Notes: generated from the sequence alone by a model not told the origin. A stretch of 64,000 nucleotides of DNA from Halorhabdus salina (GCF_013839425.1 NZ_JACDNP010000005.1:124001-188000), one strand, 5' to 3'; positions 25,148-34,824 are shown, numbered from the stretch's first letter. Translations and numbers: made by a program.

Positions 25148-27832
25148 ATGGATCGAAGCCACTACAATCACGCTCGAGTGCAGGAGTATTGGCAGTATGA
25201 GTGGGATCGCCGCGACGTCTATGCGTGTCCGGACGACGCGACTGATCCGACGTACGTCCTCGGAATGTTTCCCTATACGTCGGGCAATCTCCACATGGGC
25301 CACGTCCGGAACTACGCTATCACCGACGCGTACGCGCGCTACCGGCGGATGTGTGGCGACGACGTCCTCCAGCCGATGGGGTGGGACGCATTCGGCCTCC
25401 CCGCCGAGAACGCCGCCGAACAGCATTTCACCGACCCGCGCTCCTGGACGGAATCGTGCATCGAGAGCATGCGCGAAGAGATGGATGCGATGGGGTTTGG
25501 TTACGACTGGTCCCGGGAGTTCACGACCAGCGATCCATCGTATTATCGCTGGAATCAGTGGCTGTTCAGACAGTTCTACGAGGCGGATCTGGTGGAGTAC
25601 GACGCGGCCGCTGTCAACTGGTGTCCGGACTGTGAGACGGTTCTGGCGGACGCGCAAGTCGAGCGGCCGCCTGGAGACGACGGAAATGGCCCGGATGCTT
25701 CCGGTCCGGCCCGGACACATGGCGTCTGCTGGCGATGTGAAACACCAGTCGTGACACGCGAACTCGATCAGTGGTTCTTCACGATCACCGACTACGCCGA
25801 GGAACTGCTCGACGGACTCGACGACCTCGAGGGCTGGCCCGAGAGCGTCAGAGAGATCCAGCGTAACTGGATCGGCAAACAGGACGGCGCTCGCGTCACC
25901 TTCGATGTCCCCGAGTACGACGATATTTCAGCGTTTACGACGCGACTCGATACGATCTACGGGACAACCTTCCTCGCGATCGCGCCCGGCCACGAGCTTT
26001 CCCGGACGCTGGCTGCAGACAACGAGCACGTCGCCGCGTATCTCGATTCGGTCCGGGCAAGTGACAGCGGTCGACCCGCTAGTGTCGACGCCGGCGTTTT
26101 CACCGGTGTTCACGCCGTCCATCCACTGACTGGCGAGGACGTGCCCGTCTACGTGGCCGAGTACGTCCTCGACGATGTCGGGACCGGCGCAGTGATGGGC
26201 GTGCCAGCCCACAACGAACGCGATCACGCCTTCGCGACGGCACAGGACCTCGAAATTGACCAAGTGATCGACCCGTCGGACAGCACCGTCGACCTGGAAT
26301 CGAGCGCCTATACCGGCGAGGGGACCCTCCAGCACAGCGGCGAATTCGACGGACTGGAAACGGAACGGGCCCGCGAGCAACTGCGCTCGCAACTGGACTG
26401 TGCGGACTCGGCCGTCACGTACCGCCTCCGGGACTGGCTCATCTCGCGACAGCGCTACTGGGGGACGCCGATCCCGATCGTTCACTGTGACGATTGCGGA
26501 CCGGTGCTCGTTCCCGAGGATGAATTACCGGTCGAACTGCCCGATTACGAGCATTCGCGTGCTAATCCCCTTGCGGAGAACGAGGCGTTTATCGAAACAA
26601 CGTGTCCGGAGTGTGGGGCACCCGCTCGCCGGGAGACGGACACGATGGATACCTTCGTCGACTCCTCGTGGTACTTCCTGCGCTTTCTTTCGCCAGCGAA
26701 CGACGACGCGCCCTTCGATACCGACCTCGCCGAAGAGTGGCTCCCCGTCGACGTGTACGTCGGCGGCGAGGAACACGCCGTGTTGCACCTGCTGTACATC
26801 CGCTTTTTCGCCCGGGTGCTATCCGATCTCGGATTGCTTTCCGTCAAGGAACCCGTCGAGCGACTGGTCAACCAGGGAACGGTCCTGCACGGCGGGGAGA
26901 AAATGTCCACGACGAAAGGCAACGTCATTACGCCCCACGAGTACGGCCCGGAGACGACGCGACTGTTCGTCCTGAGTGCCGCCCACCCGCGACAGGACTT
27001 CGAGTGGACTGCCAAAGACGTCAGTTCGGCCTACGAGTTCCAGCAGCGCCTCCACGAGATGGGGCGGGCCTTCGACGAGCGCGAGCAGTTCCGGAGCGAT
27101 CGTGCGCCCAGAGACGAGTACCTCGACCGGGCGATCGACCGCACGATCGCCGCCGCGACCGAGGAGTTCGACGCCTTCCGGTTCCACCAGGCGATCGCCG
27201 AGATCCGGGGACTGGCTGGACTCCTCGGCCAGTACCTCGATGCGGGGGTCCCCCAGGAAAGCGTCTATCGGCGCGGGCTGGAGACGCTCGCGCTGTTGAT
27301 CGGCCCGATCGCACCGTATCTGGCCGAGGAACTCTGGAATACACTTCGGTGTGAGGGCCTGGTCGTCGAGGCGGAGTGGCCCGAACCAGGGAGTGACGTC
27401 GAGCAGTACCAAATCGAGCGAGCGTTGATCGAGAGCACTCGCGAGGACGTCCGTGACATCTGTGACGTAGCGGGGATCGACGATCCCGATCAGATCACGT
27501 TCGTCGTCGCGCCGGCGTGGAAGTACCAGGCCTACGAGTCCATCAGGACCGCAGATCCGGAGGCTGCAGTCGTCAGCCAGGCGCTGGAAGCCGATCTCGT
27601 CGCTGACCATCGGGACAAAACGGGTCCATACCTTGCCGACCTCGAAACGCGTCGCCGCTCGCTCGAACCGGTCCTCACGCCCGAGACGGAACGAGTGCTC
27701 CTCGATCGCGCTCGCTGGCTGTTCGAATCGGAATTCGACGCGATGGTTCGGATCACCACCGCAGATGGGGCCGATGACGAAGATTTGGCCAGCAGAGCTG
27801 AGCCTGGGAAGCCTGCAATTCACATCGATTGA
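25148..27832 (+). CDS. leuS: Leucyl-tRNA synthetase, bacterial-type catalytic core
   Basis: This 894-aa class I synthetase has the HIGH motif as GNLHMGHVRNY, a zinc-knuckle WCPDCETVLADAQVE with CWRCETPV, the CP1 editing domain (FTTRLDTIYGTTFLAIAPGH), and the KMSKS loop as GEKMSTTKGNV. The layout (WPESVREIQRNWIGKQDGAR) is that of bacterial LeuRS, not the archaeal/eukaryal form. Haloarchaea are known to use LeuRS with a bacterial-like body and an altered C-terminal tRNA-binding part, and the last 150 residues here look unlike bacterial C-termini. The ATG was chosen at MDRSHYNHARVQ; 27 codons upstream in frame are not homologous. Confidence 0.96.
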   Translation: MDRSHYNHARVQEYWQYEWDRRDVYACPDDATDPTYVLGMFPYTSGNLHMGHVRNYAITDAYARYRRMCGDDVLQPMGWDAFGLPAENAAEQHFTDPRSWTESCIESMREEMDAMGFGYDWSREFTTSDPSYYRWNQWLFRQFYEADLVEYDAAAVNWCPDCETVLADAQVERPPGDDGNGPDASGPARTHGVCWRCETPVVTRELDQWFFTITDYAEELLDGLDDLEGWPESVREIQRNWIGKQDGARVTFDVPEYDDISAFTTRLDTIYGTTFLAIAPGHELSRTLAADNEHVAAYLDSVRASDSGRPASVDAGVFTGVHAVHPLTGEDVPVYVAEYVLDDVGTGAVMGVPAHNERDHAFATAQDLEIDQVIDPSDSTVDLESSAYTGEGTLQHSGEFDGLETERAREQLRSQLDCADSAVTYRLRDWLISRQRYWGTPIPIVHCDDCGPVLVPEDELPVELPDYEHSRANPLAENEAFIETTCPECGAPARRETDTMDTFVDSSWYFLRFLSPANDDAPFDTDLAEEWLPVDVYVGGEEHAVLHLLYIRFFARVLSDLGLLSVKEPVERLVNQGTVLHGGEKMSTTKGNVITPHEYGPETTRLFVLSAAHPRQDFEWTAKDVSSAYEFQQRLHEMGRAFDEREQFRSDRAPRDEYLDRAIDRTIAAATEEFDAFRFHQAIAEIRGLAGLLGQYLDAGVPQESVYRRGLETLALLIGPIAPYLAEELWNTLRCEGLVVEAEWPEPGSDVEQYQIERALIESTREDVRDICDVAGIDDPDQITFVVAPAWKYQAYESIRTADPEAAVVSQALEADLVADHRDKTGPYLADLETRRRSLEPVLTPETERVLLDRARWLFESEFDAMVRITTADGADDEDLASRAEPGKPAIHID

Positions 27833-27851
27833 GTGGGCGATTCGAATCCGC

Positions 27852-28466
27852 TTATGTCTCGATCCGGAGGTGCCGGTCGACGTAGCTGTCGAGTTCGTCC
27901 CTGGTCGCCACGAGGACCGCTTCGTTGTCCAGGGGCACACTCCTGACTAGCATGCCATAGACCGTCGCGTGGATAAACTCGGCCGTTTGGGCCGCATCGA
28001 CGTTCCGGAAGACCCCTTGTTCGACCCCCGCTTCGATCGTTTCGGTGAGCGTTGTGACAATCACATCGTCAGTTCGGTCGAACTGCTGGCGGAATGTCTC
28101 GTTGTGGGGGGCCTGGGCCCGCATTTCGATCAACGCCTGGAAAAACTGGAGATGATCGTCGTCCATCCCCGCCGGGACGAGCTTGTCGAGGAAGTCGTCG
28201 AAGCGCTCTGCCGGACTGTCTGGCGCGTCTGCCTCCAGTTCGGCTTCGAGTTGGTCGAGCAGAAATCCGAGGAAGTCAGCTAGCAGTTCGTCCTTGTCTT
28301 CGTAGTGATAGTACAGGAGTGACTTGCTCTTTGGAAACTCCTCGGCGATGCGGGAGATGCTGGTCCCAGCGTACCCGTGGGCACAGAGTGCCCGGTAGGT
28401 TGCGGCCATGATCGCTTCCTCAGTGGTCCGTTCATGGTCGGAATCCGGTAGTTCAGGCACTGTCAC
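27852..28466 (-). CDS. TetR/AcrR family transcriptional regulator
   Basis: This is a 204-aa regulator. The helix-turn-helix at residues 18-62 reads AIMAATYRALCAHGYAGTSI then SKSLLYYHYEDKDELLADFL, typical of TetR. The C-terminal ligand domain is helical and resembles haloarchaeal regulators of RND exporters. It lies two genes away from the large RND exporter, and an inverted repeat in the exporter's upstream region is a plausible target. The start codon is uncertain: TTG, GTG and GTG options sit within 12 bases, and a GTG giving TVPELPDSDHERT was used. Confidence 0.88.
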   Translation of the reverse strand: MTVPELPDSDHERTTEEAIMAATYRALCAHGYAGTSISRIAEEFPKSKSLLYYHYEDKDELLADFLGFLLDQLEAELEADAPDSPAERFDDFLDKLVPAGMDDDHLQFFQALIEMRAQAPHNETFRQQFDRTDDVIVTTLTETIEAGVEQGVFRNVDAAQTAEFIHATVYGMLVRSVPLDNEAVLVATRDELDSYVDRHLRIET

Positions 28467-28547
28467 CACCAATCCAGTGCTGTCTGACCGAAGGCTCTAG
28501 CGACCTCTGGTTGACGCGGTCACGTCTCGGCCACTGATGTGTACCAC

Positions 28548-29354
28548 TCATGCGTTTGAGACTTCTCTGTGGGAGGTGGTACAAACGCTGTCGACGAATC
28601 GTTCGAGAACGGACCGATCCGACGATTCTGGCAGCATCGATAGTACCTCCTGTACTTCTGTGCGGGTGAGTGTATCCGGCAGTGCTTGTACTGCCTGTGG
28701 GCCGTCGTCAGCGTCCGTTCGAAGTGACTGTGGATGGTCCGTTCGCTCTCGCCATTGTTTCACTCCGAGGGTCAGTCCGAGTGATCGCAGTGCGTCGAGG
28801 CGTTTGTCGTTCGTTTCTTCGAGAAGGCCCGCCAGTTCGCCTGCCGCCGCGGTAACGATCGGCTCGATCGGTGCGTCCTTGGGTGAGTCACTTCCCGCCG
28901 GTCGAAGCCAGCAACTCGTGAGTCGCTGACTCGCCGTTGCGAGTGAGCGATAGCAGGCCTGGCCGATCGAATCGTCAGCGTGGTCCGTCCGGGCCGGCGA
29001 TCCATCCTTTGGGACGCCGGCGTATGCAAGCGAGTGCAGAAAATCACTGGCGAGTAACGTTCGTGTCGTGTCGTCGCTGTCAGCGTCGAGAGCCACGCTC
29101 ACCTTGAGTCGCATCTCTGCCGAGAGACACACTACGCTCGCGGCTGCGGAGAGCACCTGCTCGCGATCGGTCTCGCCCGGAAGCGCCCGTGCGGCAAGAA
29201 CCAGATATCGGCCACTAAGCCAATCAGTCGCGTCTTCGACCGGTCCAATGGCGTCCGTCGCCAACTGTGCTGGCGCTTCTCTCACCCACGTCTGGATCTG
29301 CCGGTCGATCGCACGTACAATATCCTCCTCGGCGGACTCAATCGAGGCTGTCAT
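28548..29354 (-). CDS. Prenyl-synthase-like protein lacking the Asp-rich motifs
   Basis: This 268-aa helical protein has a middle segment (GRYLVLAARALPGETDREQV, SAAASVVCLSAEMRLK and TRTLLASDFLHSLAYAG) that follows the helix order of trans-isoprenyl diphosphate synthases up to the LLAGDxLLAxAF helix. Neither aspartate-rich substrate motif (DDxxD) is present, so synthase activity is not expected. The resemblance is weak and the family call uncertain. It shares an intergenic region with the divergent RND exporter and lies 81 bases upstream of the TetR gene on the same strand, suggesting a joint function in export or membrane homeostasis. Confidence 0.55.
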   Translation of the reverse strand: MTASIESAEEDIVRAIDRQIQTWVREAPAQLATDAIGPVEDATDWLSGRYLVLAARALPGETDREQVLSAAASVVCLSAEMRLKVSVALDADSDDTTRTLLASDFLHSLAYAGVPKDGSPARTDHADDSIGQACYRSLATASQRLTSCWLRPAGSDSPKDAPIEPIVTAAAGELAGLLEETNDKRLDALRSLGLTLGVKQWRERTDHPQSLRTDADDGPQAVQALPDTLTRTEVQEVLSMLPESSDRSVLERFVDSVCTTSHREVSNA

Positions 29355-29508
29355 CGTTCCTCCCTCTCGTGACCGCCAGACGGATCTCGGTCCTCCGAGC
29401 CGGCGCCGTCGATTCAGCCGTGTCTGTCTCTCGGTGCATGGTAGTAACTGAACGGTAAGTCAGCATCAAAGTTTGGGATCTCAGACGCTTGCCCGTCCAG
29501 CGGCAATA

Positions 29509-29528
29509 TTGACCGAACATTCAGTAAA
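29509..29528. promoter_or_regulatory. Inverted repeat upstream of the RND exporter, likely TetR operator
   Basis: TTGACCGAA (29509-29517) and TTCAGTAAA (29520-29528) form a 9-base inverted repeat with seven matches and a 2-base spacer. Its core GAAC-ATTC resembles TetR-type dyads of the TGAAC-GTTCA kind. It lies about 80 bases before the exporter start, in the divergent region that also serves the prenyl-synthase-like gene. Confidence 0.45.
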
Positions 29529-29573
29529 TTCCAACAAGCCTATTACCCGCTCGGGCCAACGCCACGACTACAG

Positions 29574-29612
29574 ATGTCTCTCTTCGCCTCGAAACGGGGA
29601 GTGGTCAAATGA
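29574..29612 (+). CDS. Twelve-codon leader ORF overlapping the RND exporter start
   Basis: An ATG opens MSLFASKRGVVK and stops at a TGA that overlaps the exporter ATG (ATGA). A TATA-like CCTATTACC lies near 29538-29546, so the transcript would begin just before this ATG. It may be a leader peptide that couples translation to the exporter, or chance. Nothing else supports it. Confidence 0.25.
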   Translation: MSLFASKRGVVK

Positions 29613-32600
29613 GCCTGTCTGACACCGTCGTCGACGCCATTACAGACTACAGTAGGATCGCAATCGCCGTAATGGTAGTGTTGACGATACTTATCGGGGC
29701 TGGAGCCGCACAGGTTTCACAGACCTCGTCGCTCGACCAGTTCCAGTCGGAGACGCCGGAGGCCGAAGATCTCGATTACATCGAGACGCACTTCTCGACT
29801 GGGTCGGACAATACCACGACAGCACAGGTCATCGTCCGTGGCGACAATGTCTTGAATAAGTCCGCGCTGCTTGAAACGCTCCGCTACCAGCAACGGGTGC
29901 GTAGCGATCCAGCGATCGGGAAGACTCTGGCCGAGGAGCGACCGACTATCGGCGTCGCCAACGCCATTGCCACGGCAGCGATCAAGCAGGAGCGTGGCCA
30001 AGCACTGCAGGCGACCGCCCAGGAGTTTCAGCAACTCAACGAAACGGTCCAAGAGCAACGAGCTAGCCTCGAAGCAGCGCGGACTCGACTCGCACAAAAC
30101 CGGACTGAATTCAACGAAACGCGAGAAGCTGTCGCCGCCCGAGCGGCTGAAGTGAATGCGACTGCAGGTGCACTCAAAGGGGCACTCCAGACGATCCAGC
30201 AAGATCCGACCGCCAGTATTCGTGCCCAGTTCGATGCCGTGGCGGCGAGCGGACCAGTCGACCTGAACGAAACGGACTACGCGACTTTCGAGACGGCCGC
30301 CCAGCAGCTCCGAAGTACCACTGACCCGACGGCGATCGAGGAGGCCTACCAACTTGGCACGCAGGGCGTCCTCGCCGAGGAGTACGCCACACTGGCCGAG
30401 GAAAAGAATCGTCTCGAAACCTGGGGCCAGCAGCTACAACAGCGTGGAACTGAGTTGCAAGAACAGGCTGCACAACTCAAACAGCAGGGCGAACAGCTTC
30501 GTGACCTCGGGACGGAGCTACAGCAACAGCAGGCGACCTTCGAGAACGCCACCTCGGCGAACCTGACCCAGCAGATCGACCAGCTCGACTCGATGAATAG
30601 CTCGGCGATCGATGAGACGCTCGGGCTGGTTCTCGGAAACGGCAACAACGGGGGCATGAGTGCGTTGACGTTCATGTCGACGGATTACGACCCGGGCTCG
30701 ACAACTGCCAATGCGACGATGTTGCTGGTCACCCAGCAAACGGACACGGCGCTGGCACCGGGCGGGACGGCTCCCGAGACGATTACAGACGCTCAATTGG
30801 CGATGCAGGATCTCGGCCCGGACTTCCAGCAGGAGTATCTGGTGTTCGGGAGCGGCATCATCACCGACGAGATCAACCGATCGATGACCGACAGCATGCT
30901 CATCGTCGGCCCGCTCGCGCTGATTTTTGTCCTACTGGCACTGGCGGTCGGCTACCGTGACATCCTCGATATTATTCTGGGACTGTTCGGAATCGGTGCT
31001 GTCCTCGTCTGGACGTTCGGCTTCATGGGGTGGACAGGCATCGATTTCAACCAGATCTTCATCGCCGTCCCGGTCCTGTTGATCGGGCTCTCTATCGACT
31101 ACGCGATTCACATCTTCATGCGTCACCGGGAGGAACGGACCGCCGGCGACGAACTCGGGCCGCGGGGATCGATGCGGACCGCCCTCGCCGGTGTCGGTGT
31201 CGCGCTGACGCTGGTCACGGCGACGACCGTGATCGGATTCCTTTCGAACGTCACCAGTCCGGTACCCCCGATCCGGGAATTCGGCATCGTCAGTTCAGTC
31301 GGGATTGTGGCCGCACTGCTGATCTTCGGCGTGCTCATCCCAGCACTCAAGGTCGAACTCGACGAGTTCTTCGAAGGCTACGGCTTCGATCGGCACAAAC
31401 GGGCGATCGGGACCGGTGGTGGCCGCCTGAGTCAGGTACTCAAGATCGGCTCGATCGCAGCCCGGAAGGCCCCCTATGCCGTGATCGTGCTGGCACTGTT
31501 GGTGTCGGCTGCGGGCGCATACGGCGGCTCGCAGGTCGATACGACCTTCGCACAGGAAGACTTCCTCGCCGAGGACCCGCCCGGGTGGATGGAGGAACTC
31601 CCCGAGCCCTTCAAGCCCGGCGAATATACCGCAAAGAAGAACCTCAACTACGTCAACGAGCGGTTCATCCGGGAAGACTCTCAGGCCCAACTACTCTTGG
31701 AGGGGGATCTCGCCACAGCTGACGCGATAGAGCGACTCGATCAGGCCAGCGAGACGATGGCCGAGAAAGAGGTCACGCAGAAACTCTCAAGCGGCGAACC
31801 AGACGTCCAGTCACCACTCTCGGTGATGCAGACAGTCGCTGCTCAAAACGAGACGTTCAATGCGACACTTCGAGCCGAAGACCCAGATGGTGATGGAGTG
31901 CCGGAAACGAATGTCACTGCCGTCTACGACACACTGTTCGAGGTCGCACCGGACCAAGCCGGGGCTGTCCTCTATCAGAACGGCGATCAGTACGAGGCCG
32001 CCAGGATCGTCGTCTCGATCCAGGGTAGCACGTCGAGCTCCGACGTGACCGAACAGATGCGTTCCGTTGCCGATTCAGTGTCAGGGGATGGTATTGAAGC
32101 GACAGCGACAGGCCAGACGATCCTCTTCGAGATTGTGCAAAATCAGTTGCTGGAGACGGTCATCCAGAGCCTGCTGATCACGCTCGTGGCCGTCTTCGCG
32201 TTCCTGATGGTCGTTTACCGAATCAGTGACGGGAGCGCGACACTCGGGTTCGTGACGCTGTTGCCCGTCGTGTTCAGCGTCGCCTGGATCCTGGGCACGA
32301 TGTACCTGATGGACATCTCGTTCAACGTGATGACAGGGATGATCACGAGCCTGACCGTCGGGCTCGGGGTTGCCTACAGCATCCACCTCAGTGAGCGCTA
32401 CAATCAGGAACTCGAACGGTCCGACACCGTCTGGGAAGCCCTCGATCGGTCGGTGACGGGTACAGGGGGCGCACTGCTCGGCAGTGCTGCGACCACCGTC
32501 GGCGGGTTCGGCGTGCTCGTGTTCGCTATCCTGCCCCCGCTCCAGCAATTCGGCCTGATAACCGGGCTGACAATTATCTATGCGTTCCTGGCAGCGGTCC

Positions 32601-33244
32601 TCGTCTTGCCCAGTCTCTTGGTGGTCTGGACGCGGTTGTTCGGCCCGGACTGGACGTTCAGCGAGAGCGACGCGGACGAGAACACGGATGCCGAGTCCAC
32701 TGAGACGGACATGAGAACGCCCGAATCCCGTGCCGTCGATCACCAGGAAGAAACCGTCCCGATTACCGCCGAGCGCTCGGTCCAGCCGACTCGCGCCACC
32801 CCAGGCGATGCAGTCGCCGTGCAGGTACGGATCGGCGGTGTATCCGGGCGCGTCGCGTTGCGGGAACAGTTCGACGGTGCCGGGCTCGACCTCCGTACCG
32901 CCAGTCCCCCGCCCGAGGAATTCGCTATCAGCGACTCGACAGCGTTCCTCGTCTGGGACGATCCGGCGACGCCGATCGATGTCGAGTACGACGCCACGAT
33001 TGTCGGTGACGCGACCGACGGATCGACGCTCCAATTCGATGGCGTCGTCCTGACGGGCGGGCCAGATATTGCCCTCGAGGGAGACGACGCAGTCACTGTC
33101 GTCGACGATCTGTTCGATCTGGTCCGTTCGGAAGGACAGATTTCCGCCAGCGAGCTCCGTCTGGCGACCGCACATTTCGCCGACGGACGCCTCTCGGAGG
33201 CCGAATTCGAACGGCTTTGCCGACTTTGGATCGAAGACGAGTGA
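29609..33244 (+). CDS. RND/MMPL superfamily exporter with coiled-coil and C-terminal extension
   Basis: This is a 1211-aa two-repeat RND transporter. TM1 is at residues 12-32. The first extracellular loop contains a long Gln/Glu-rich coiled coil (EEYATLAEEKNRLETWGQQL and nearby, about residues 130-330). TM2-6 have IAVPVLLIGLSIDYAIHIFM. The second half repeats the pattern, with MITSLTVGLGVAYSIHLSER. After TM12 (about residue 1015), a 180-residue acidic tail holds a beta-rich segment (RATPGDAVAVQVRIGGVSGR) and a helical end. The family moves lipids, hopanoid-like molecules or drugs using ion gradients. A TetR regulator and a putative operator are close by. Confidence 0.9.
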   Translation: MSLSDTVVDAITDYSRIAIAVMVVLTILIGAGAAQVSQTSSLDQFQSETPEAEDLDYIETHFSTGSDNTTTAQVIVRGDNVLNKSALLETLRYQQRVRSDPAIGKTLAEERPTIGVANAIATAAIKQERGQALQATAQEFQQLNETVQEQRASLEAARTRLAQNRTEFNETREAVAARAAEVNATAGALKGALQTIQQDPTASIRAQFDAVAASGPVDLNETDYATFETAAQQLRSTTDPTAIEEAYQLGTQGVLAEEYATLAEEKNRLETWGQQLQQRGTELQEQAAQLKQQGEQLRDLGTELQQQQATFENATSANLTQQIDQLDSMNSSAIDETLGLVLGNGNNGGMSALTFMSTDYDPGSTTANATMLLVTQQTDTALAPGGTAPETITDAQLAMQDLGPDFQQEYLVFGSGIITDEINRSMTDSMLIVGPLALIFVLLALAVGYRDILDIILGLFGIGAVLVWTFGFMGWTGIDFNQIFIAVPVLLIGLSIDYAIHIFMRHREERTAGDELGPRGSMRTALAGVGVALTLVTATTVIGFLSNVTSPVPPIREFGIVSSVGIVAALLIFGVLIPALKVELDEFFEGYGFDRHKRAIGTGGGRLSQVLKIGSIAARKAPYAVIVLALLVSAAGAYGGSQVDTTFAQEDFLAEDPPGWMEELPEPFKPGEYTAKKNLNYVNERFIREDSQAQLLLEGDLATADAIERLDQASETMAEKEVTQKLSSGEPDVQSPLSVMQTVAAQNETFNATLRAEDPDGDGVPETNVTAVYDTLFEVAPDQAGAVLYQNGDQYEAARIVVSIQGSTSSSDVTEQMRSVADSVSGDGIEATATGQTILFEIVQNQLLETVIQSLLITLVAVFAFLMVVYRISDGSATLGFVTLLPVVFSVAWILGTMYLMDISFNVMTGMITSLTVGLGVAYSIHLSERYNQELERSDTVWEALDRSVTGTGGALLGSAATTVGGFGVLVFAILPPLQQFGLITGLTIIYAFLAAVLVLPSLLVVWTRLFGPDWTFSESDADENTDAESTETDMRTPESRAVDHQEETVPITAERSVQPTRATPGDAVAVQVRIGGVSGRVALREQFDGAGLDLRTASPPPEEFAISDSTAFLVWDDPATPIDVEYDATIVGDATDGSTLQFDGVVLTGGPDIALEGDDAVTVVDDLFDLVRSEGQISASELRLATAHFADGRLSEAEFERLCRLWIEDE

Positions 33245-33279
33245 TAAACTCGCCCACTGCCGATTACTCTCTGCGGCCG

Positions 33280-34461
33280 TTATCGATCGCGTGAAATGTG
33301 TTCGGCTGGCTTCGTCGACGTCCCACTCGAAAGTATCACACCTGGATCGAGACTAGTGTTGATTCCGGTTTTGACGTCGTCGCCGACGACGACACCGAAC
33401 TTCCGCCGATCGGTCGAAACACGGTCCCCGTTGACTGTCGCGTAGATTGGCTCTCCGTCGTGACGAAGGTTCGCGACCTTCGTCCCCGCCCCGAAATTGA
33501 CAGACTGGCCGAGTACGCTATCGCCAACGTACGAGAGGTGAGCCACGTTCGTATCCGCGCGGATGACACTATTCTTGATCTCGACGGCATTGCCGATGTG
33601 GACACCAGCGCCGATCATGCTTGCGCCCCGAACGTAGGCGTTCGGTCCAACCTCCGCACCGGACCGGATGTAGACCGGCCCTTCGATGACGACACCCGGG
33701 TCAACCGTCGCCCCCTCTTCGATGACGACCTGGCCGCGGAGATCCGCGTCATCGCTAATGCTGCCCCGAACGTCACGTTCGATGTCCTCGAGGACAGTCT
33801 CGTTCGCTTCGAGTAACTCCCAGGGCCGACCCACGTCGAGCCACCGGTCGAGTTCGACGGCACTAACGTCGTAGGCGTCGATAACTTTCGTGACGACATC
33901 CGTAATCTCGTGTTCTCCCCGTTCGCTCCGGGGGACATCGAGCCATTCCATAGCCTCCGCCGGGAAAGCGTACGCCCCGGCATTAGCGAGATCCGTCGGC
34001 GGATCGGCCGGCTTCTCGACGATATCCGTGACCGTTCCGTTTGCCACTGACACGACACCGTACTTTGCGGGGGCCGAAACCTCGTACGTTCCCAGGGCCG
34101 CCCCGTTCTCGAAGAGGGCCTGCACGCTCGAAGTGTCGTAGAGATTGTCACCGTTGAGGACGACAAATGGCCCCTCGAGCTTGGGCTCGGCTGCACGGAC
34201 GGCGTCGGCTGTGCCATCCGGGTCGGGTTGGTCGACGTACGTGACGGGGACTGTACGGTACACGTCGCCAAAGTGTGACTTGATGGTCTCGGCTTGGTAG
34301 CCGACGACGACAATCAGCTCAGATGCGCCTGCGTCGACGGCAACGTCGGCAACGTGTGCCAGGACCGGCCGGTCGACGACCGGCAACATTGGCTTTGGCA
34401 TTGTGGCCGTCAGCGGACGCATCCGCGTCCCCTCACCGGCGGCGAGGATGACTGCCTGCAT
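33280..34461 (-). CDS. Bifunctional sugar-1-phosphate nucleotidylyltransferase/acyltransferase (GlmU-like)
   Basis: This is a 393-aa protein. The N-terminal nucleotidyltransferase domain has LAAGEGTRMRPLTATMPKPM (residues 6-25) and GPFVVLNGDNLYD near 95. From about residue 235 a left-handed beta-helix follows, with hexapeptide repeats (VVIEEGATVDPGVVIEGPVY, IGAGVHIGNAVEIKNSVIRA). This is the layout of archaeal GlmU-type enzymes that make UDP-sugars, probably UDP-GlcNAc, for glycoproteins. No glmS or glmM is beside it, so the exact sugar is open. It converges with the RND gene after 35 bases. Confidence 0.88.
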   Translation of the reverse strand: MQAVILAAGEGTRMRPLTATMPKPMLPVVDRPVLAHVADVAVDAGASELIVVVGYQAETIKSHFGDVYRTVPVTYVDQPDPDGTADAVRAAEPKLEGPFVVLNGDNLYDTSSVQALFENGAALGTYEVSAPAKYGVVSVANGTVTDIVEKPADPPTDLANAGAYAFPAEAMEWLDVPRSERGEHEITDVVTKVIDAYDVSAVELDRWLDVGRPWELLEANETVLEDIERDVRGSISDDADLRGQVVIEEGATVDPGVVIEGPVYIRSGAEVGPNAYVRGASMIGAGVHIGNAVEIKNSVIRADTNVAHLSYVGDSVLGQSVNFGAGTKVANLRHDGEPIYATVNGDRVSTDRRKFGVVVGDDVKTGINTSLDPGVILSSGTSTKPAEHISRDR

Positions 34462-34645
34462 GAACGTGGTCTATCAATGTGGGACTGATAGACTTACCGC
34501 TCGACAGCGATATTTCTCCAAAATCACTCGACACTCAACGCAGTGGCCCCTGCCTACGCCCCCGAGCCCATAGCACGAAAATGGCTGCCCAGGCCAGGTG
34601 TGAGCGAATTCAGAAATCTGCGAACGTCGATCGACAGAACCGATC

Positions 34646-34708
34646 GGGATTTGAACCCGATGGCGAGACGGTCGCTGCGGGCGCTGCGACTCGCGTGGTT
34701 CAAATTCC
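34646..34708 (-). repeat. Hairpin element bearing a copy of the tRNA-Glu T-arm
   Basis: GGGATTTGAACCC (34646-34658) exactly repeats the tRNA-Glu T-arm segment at 34760-34772, about 100 bases beyond the tRNA 3' end. It is closed by the inverted partner GGTTCAAATTCC (34697-34708), with an inner stem GCGAG/CTCGC. A weaker trace, CTCGCGGATTTG, lies at 34726-34737. The remaining 34462-34960 sequence has no gene apart from tRNA-Glu. Confidence 0.6.
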
Positions 34709-34749
34709 TCTGTTCGCAGTCACGGCTCGCGGATTTGCACGCCAAAAAG

Positions 34750-34824
34750 TGCTCGGTCCGGGATTTGAACCCAGGTCATCGGCTCGAAAGGCCGAAATGA
34801 TTGGCCGGACTACACCAACCGAGC
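34750..34824 (-). tRNA. tRNA-Glu (anticodon UUC)
   Basis: This is a 75-base cloverleaf. The acceptor GCTCGGT pairs with ACCGAGC. The anticodon stem TCGGC/GCCGA surrounds the loop CTTTCGA, with anticodon TTC. The T-arm is the complement of GGGATTTGAACCC. The discriminator is A, CCA is not encoded, and no intron is seen. Confidence 0.95.
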
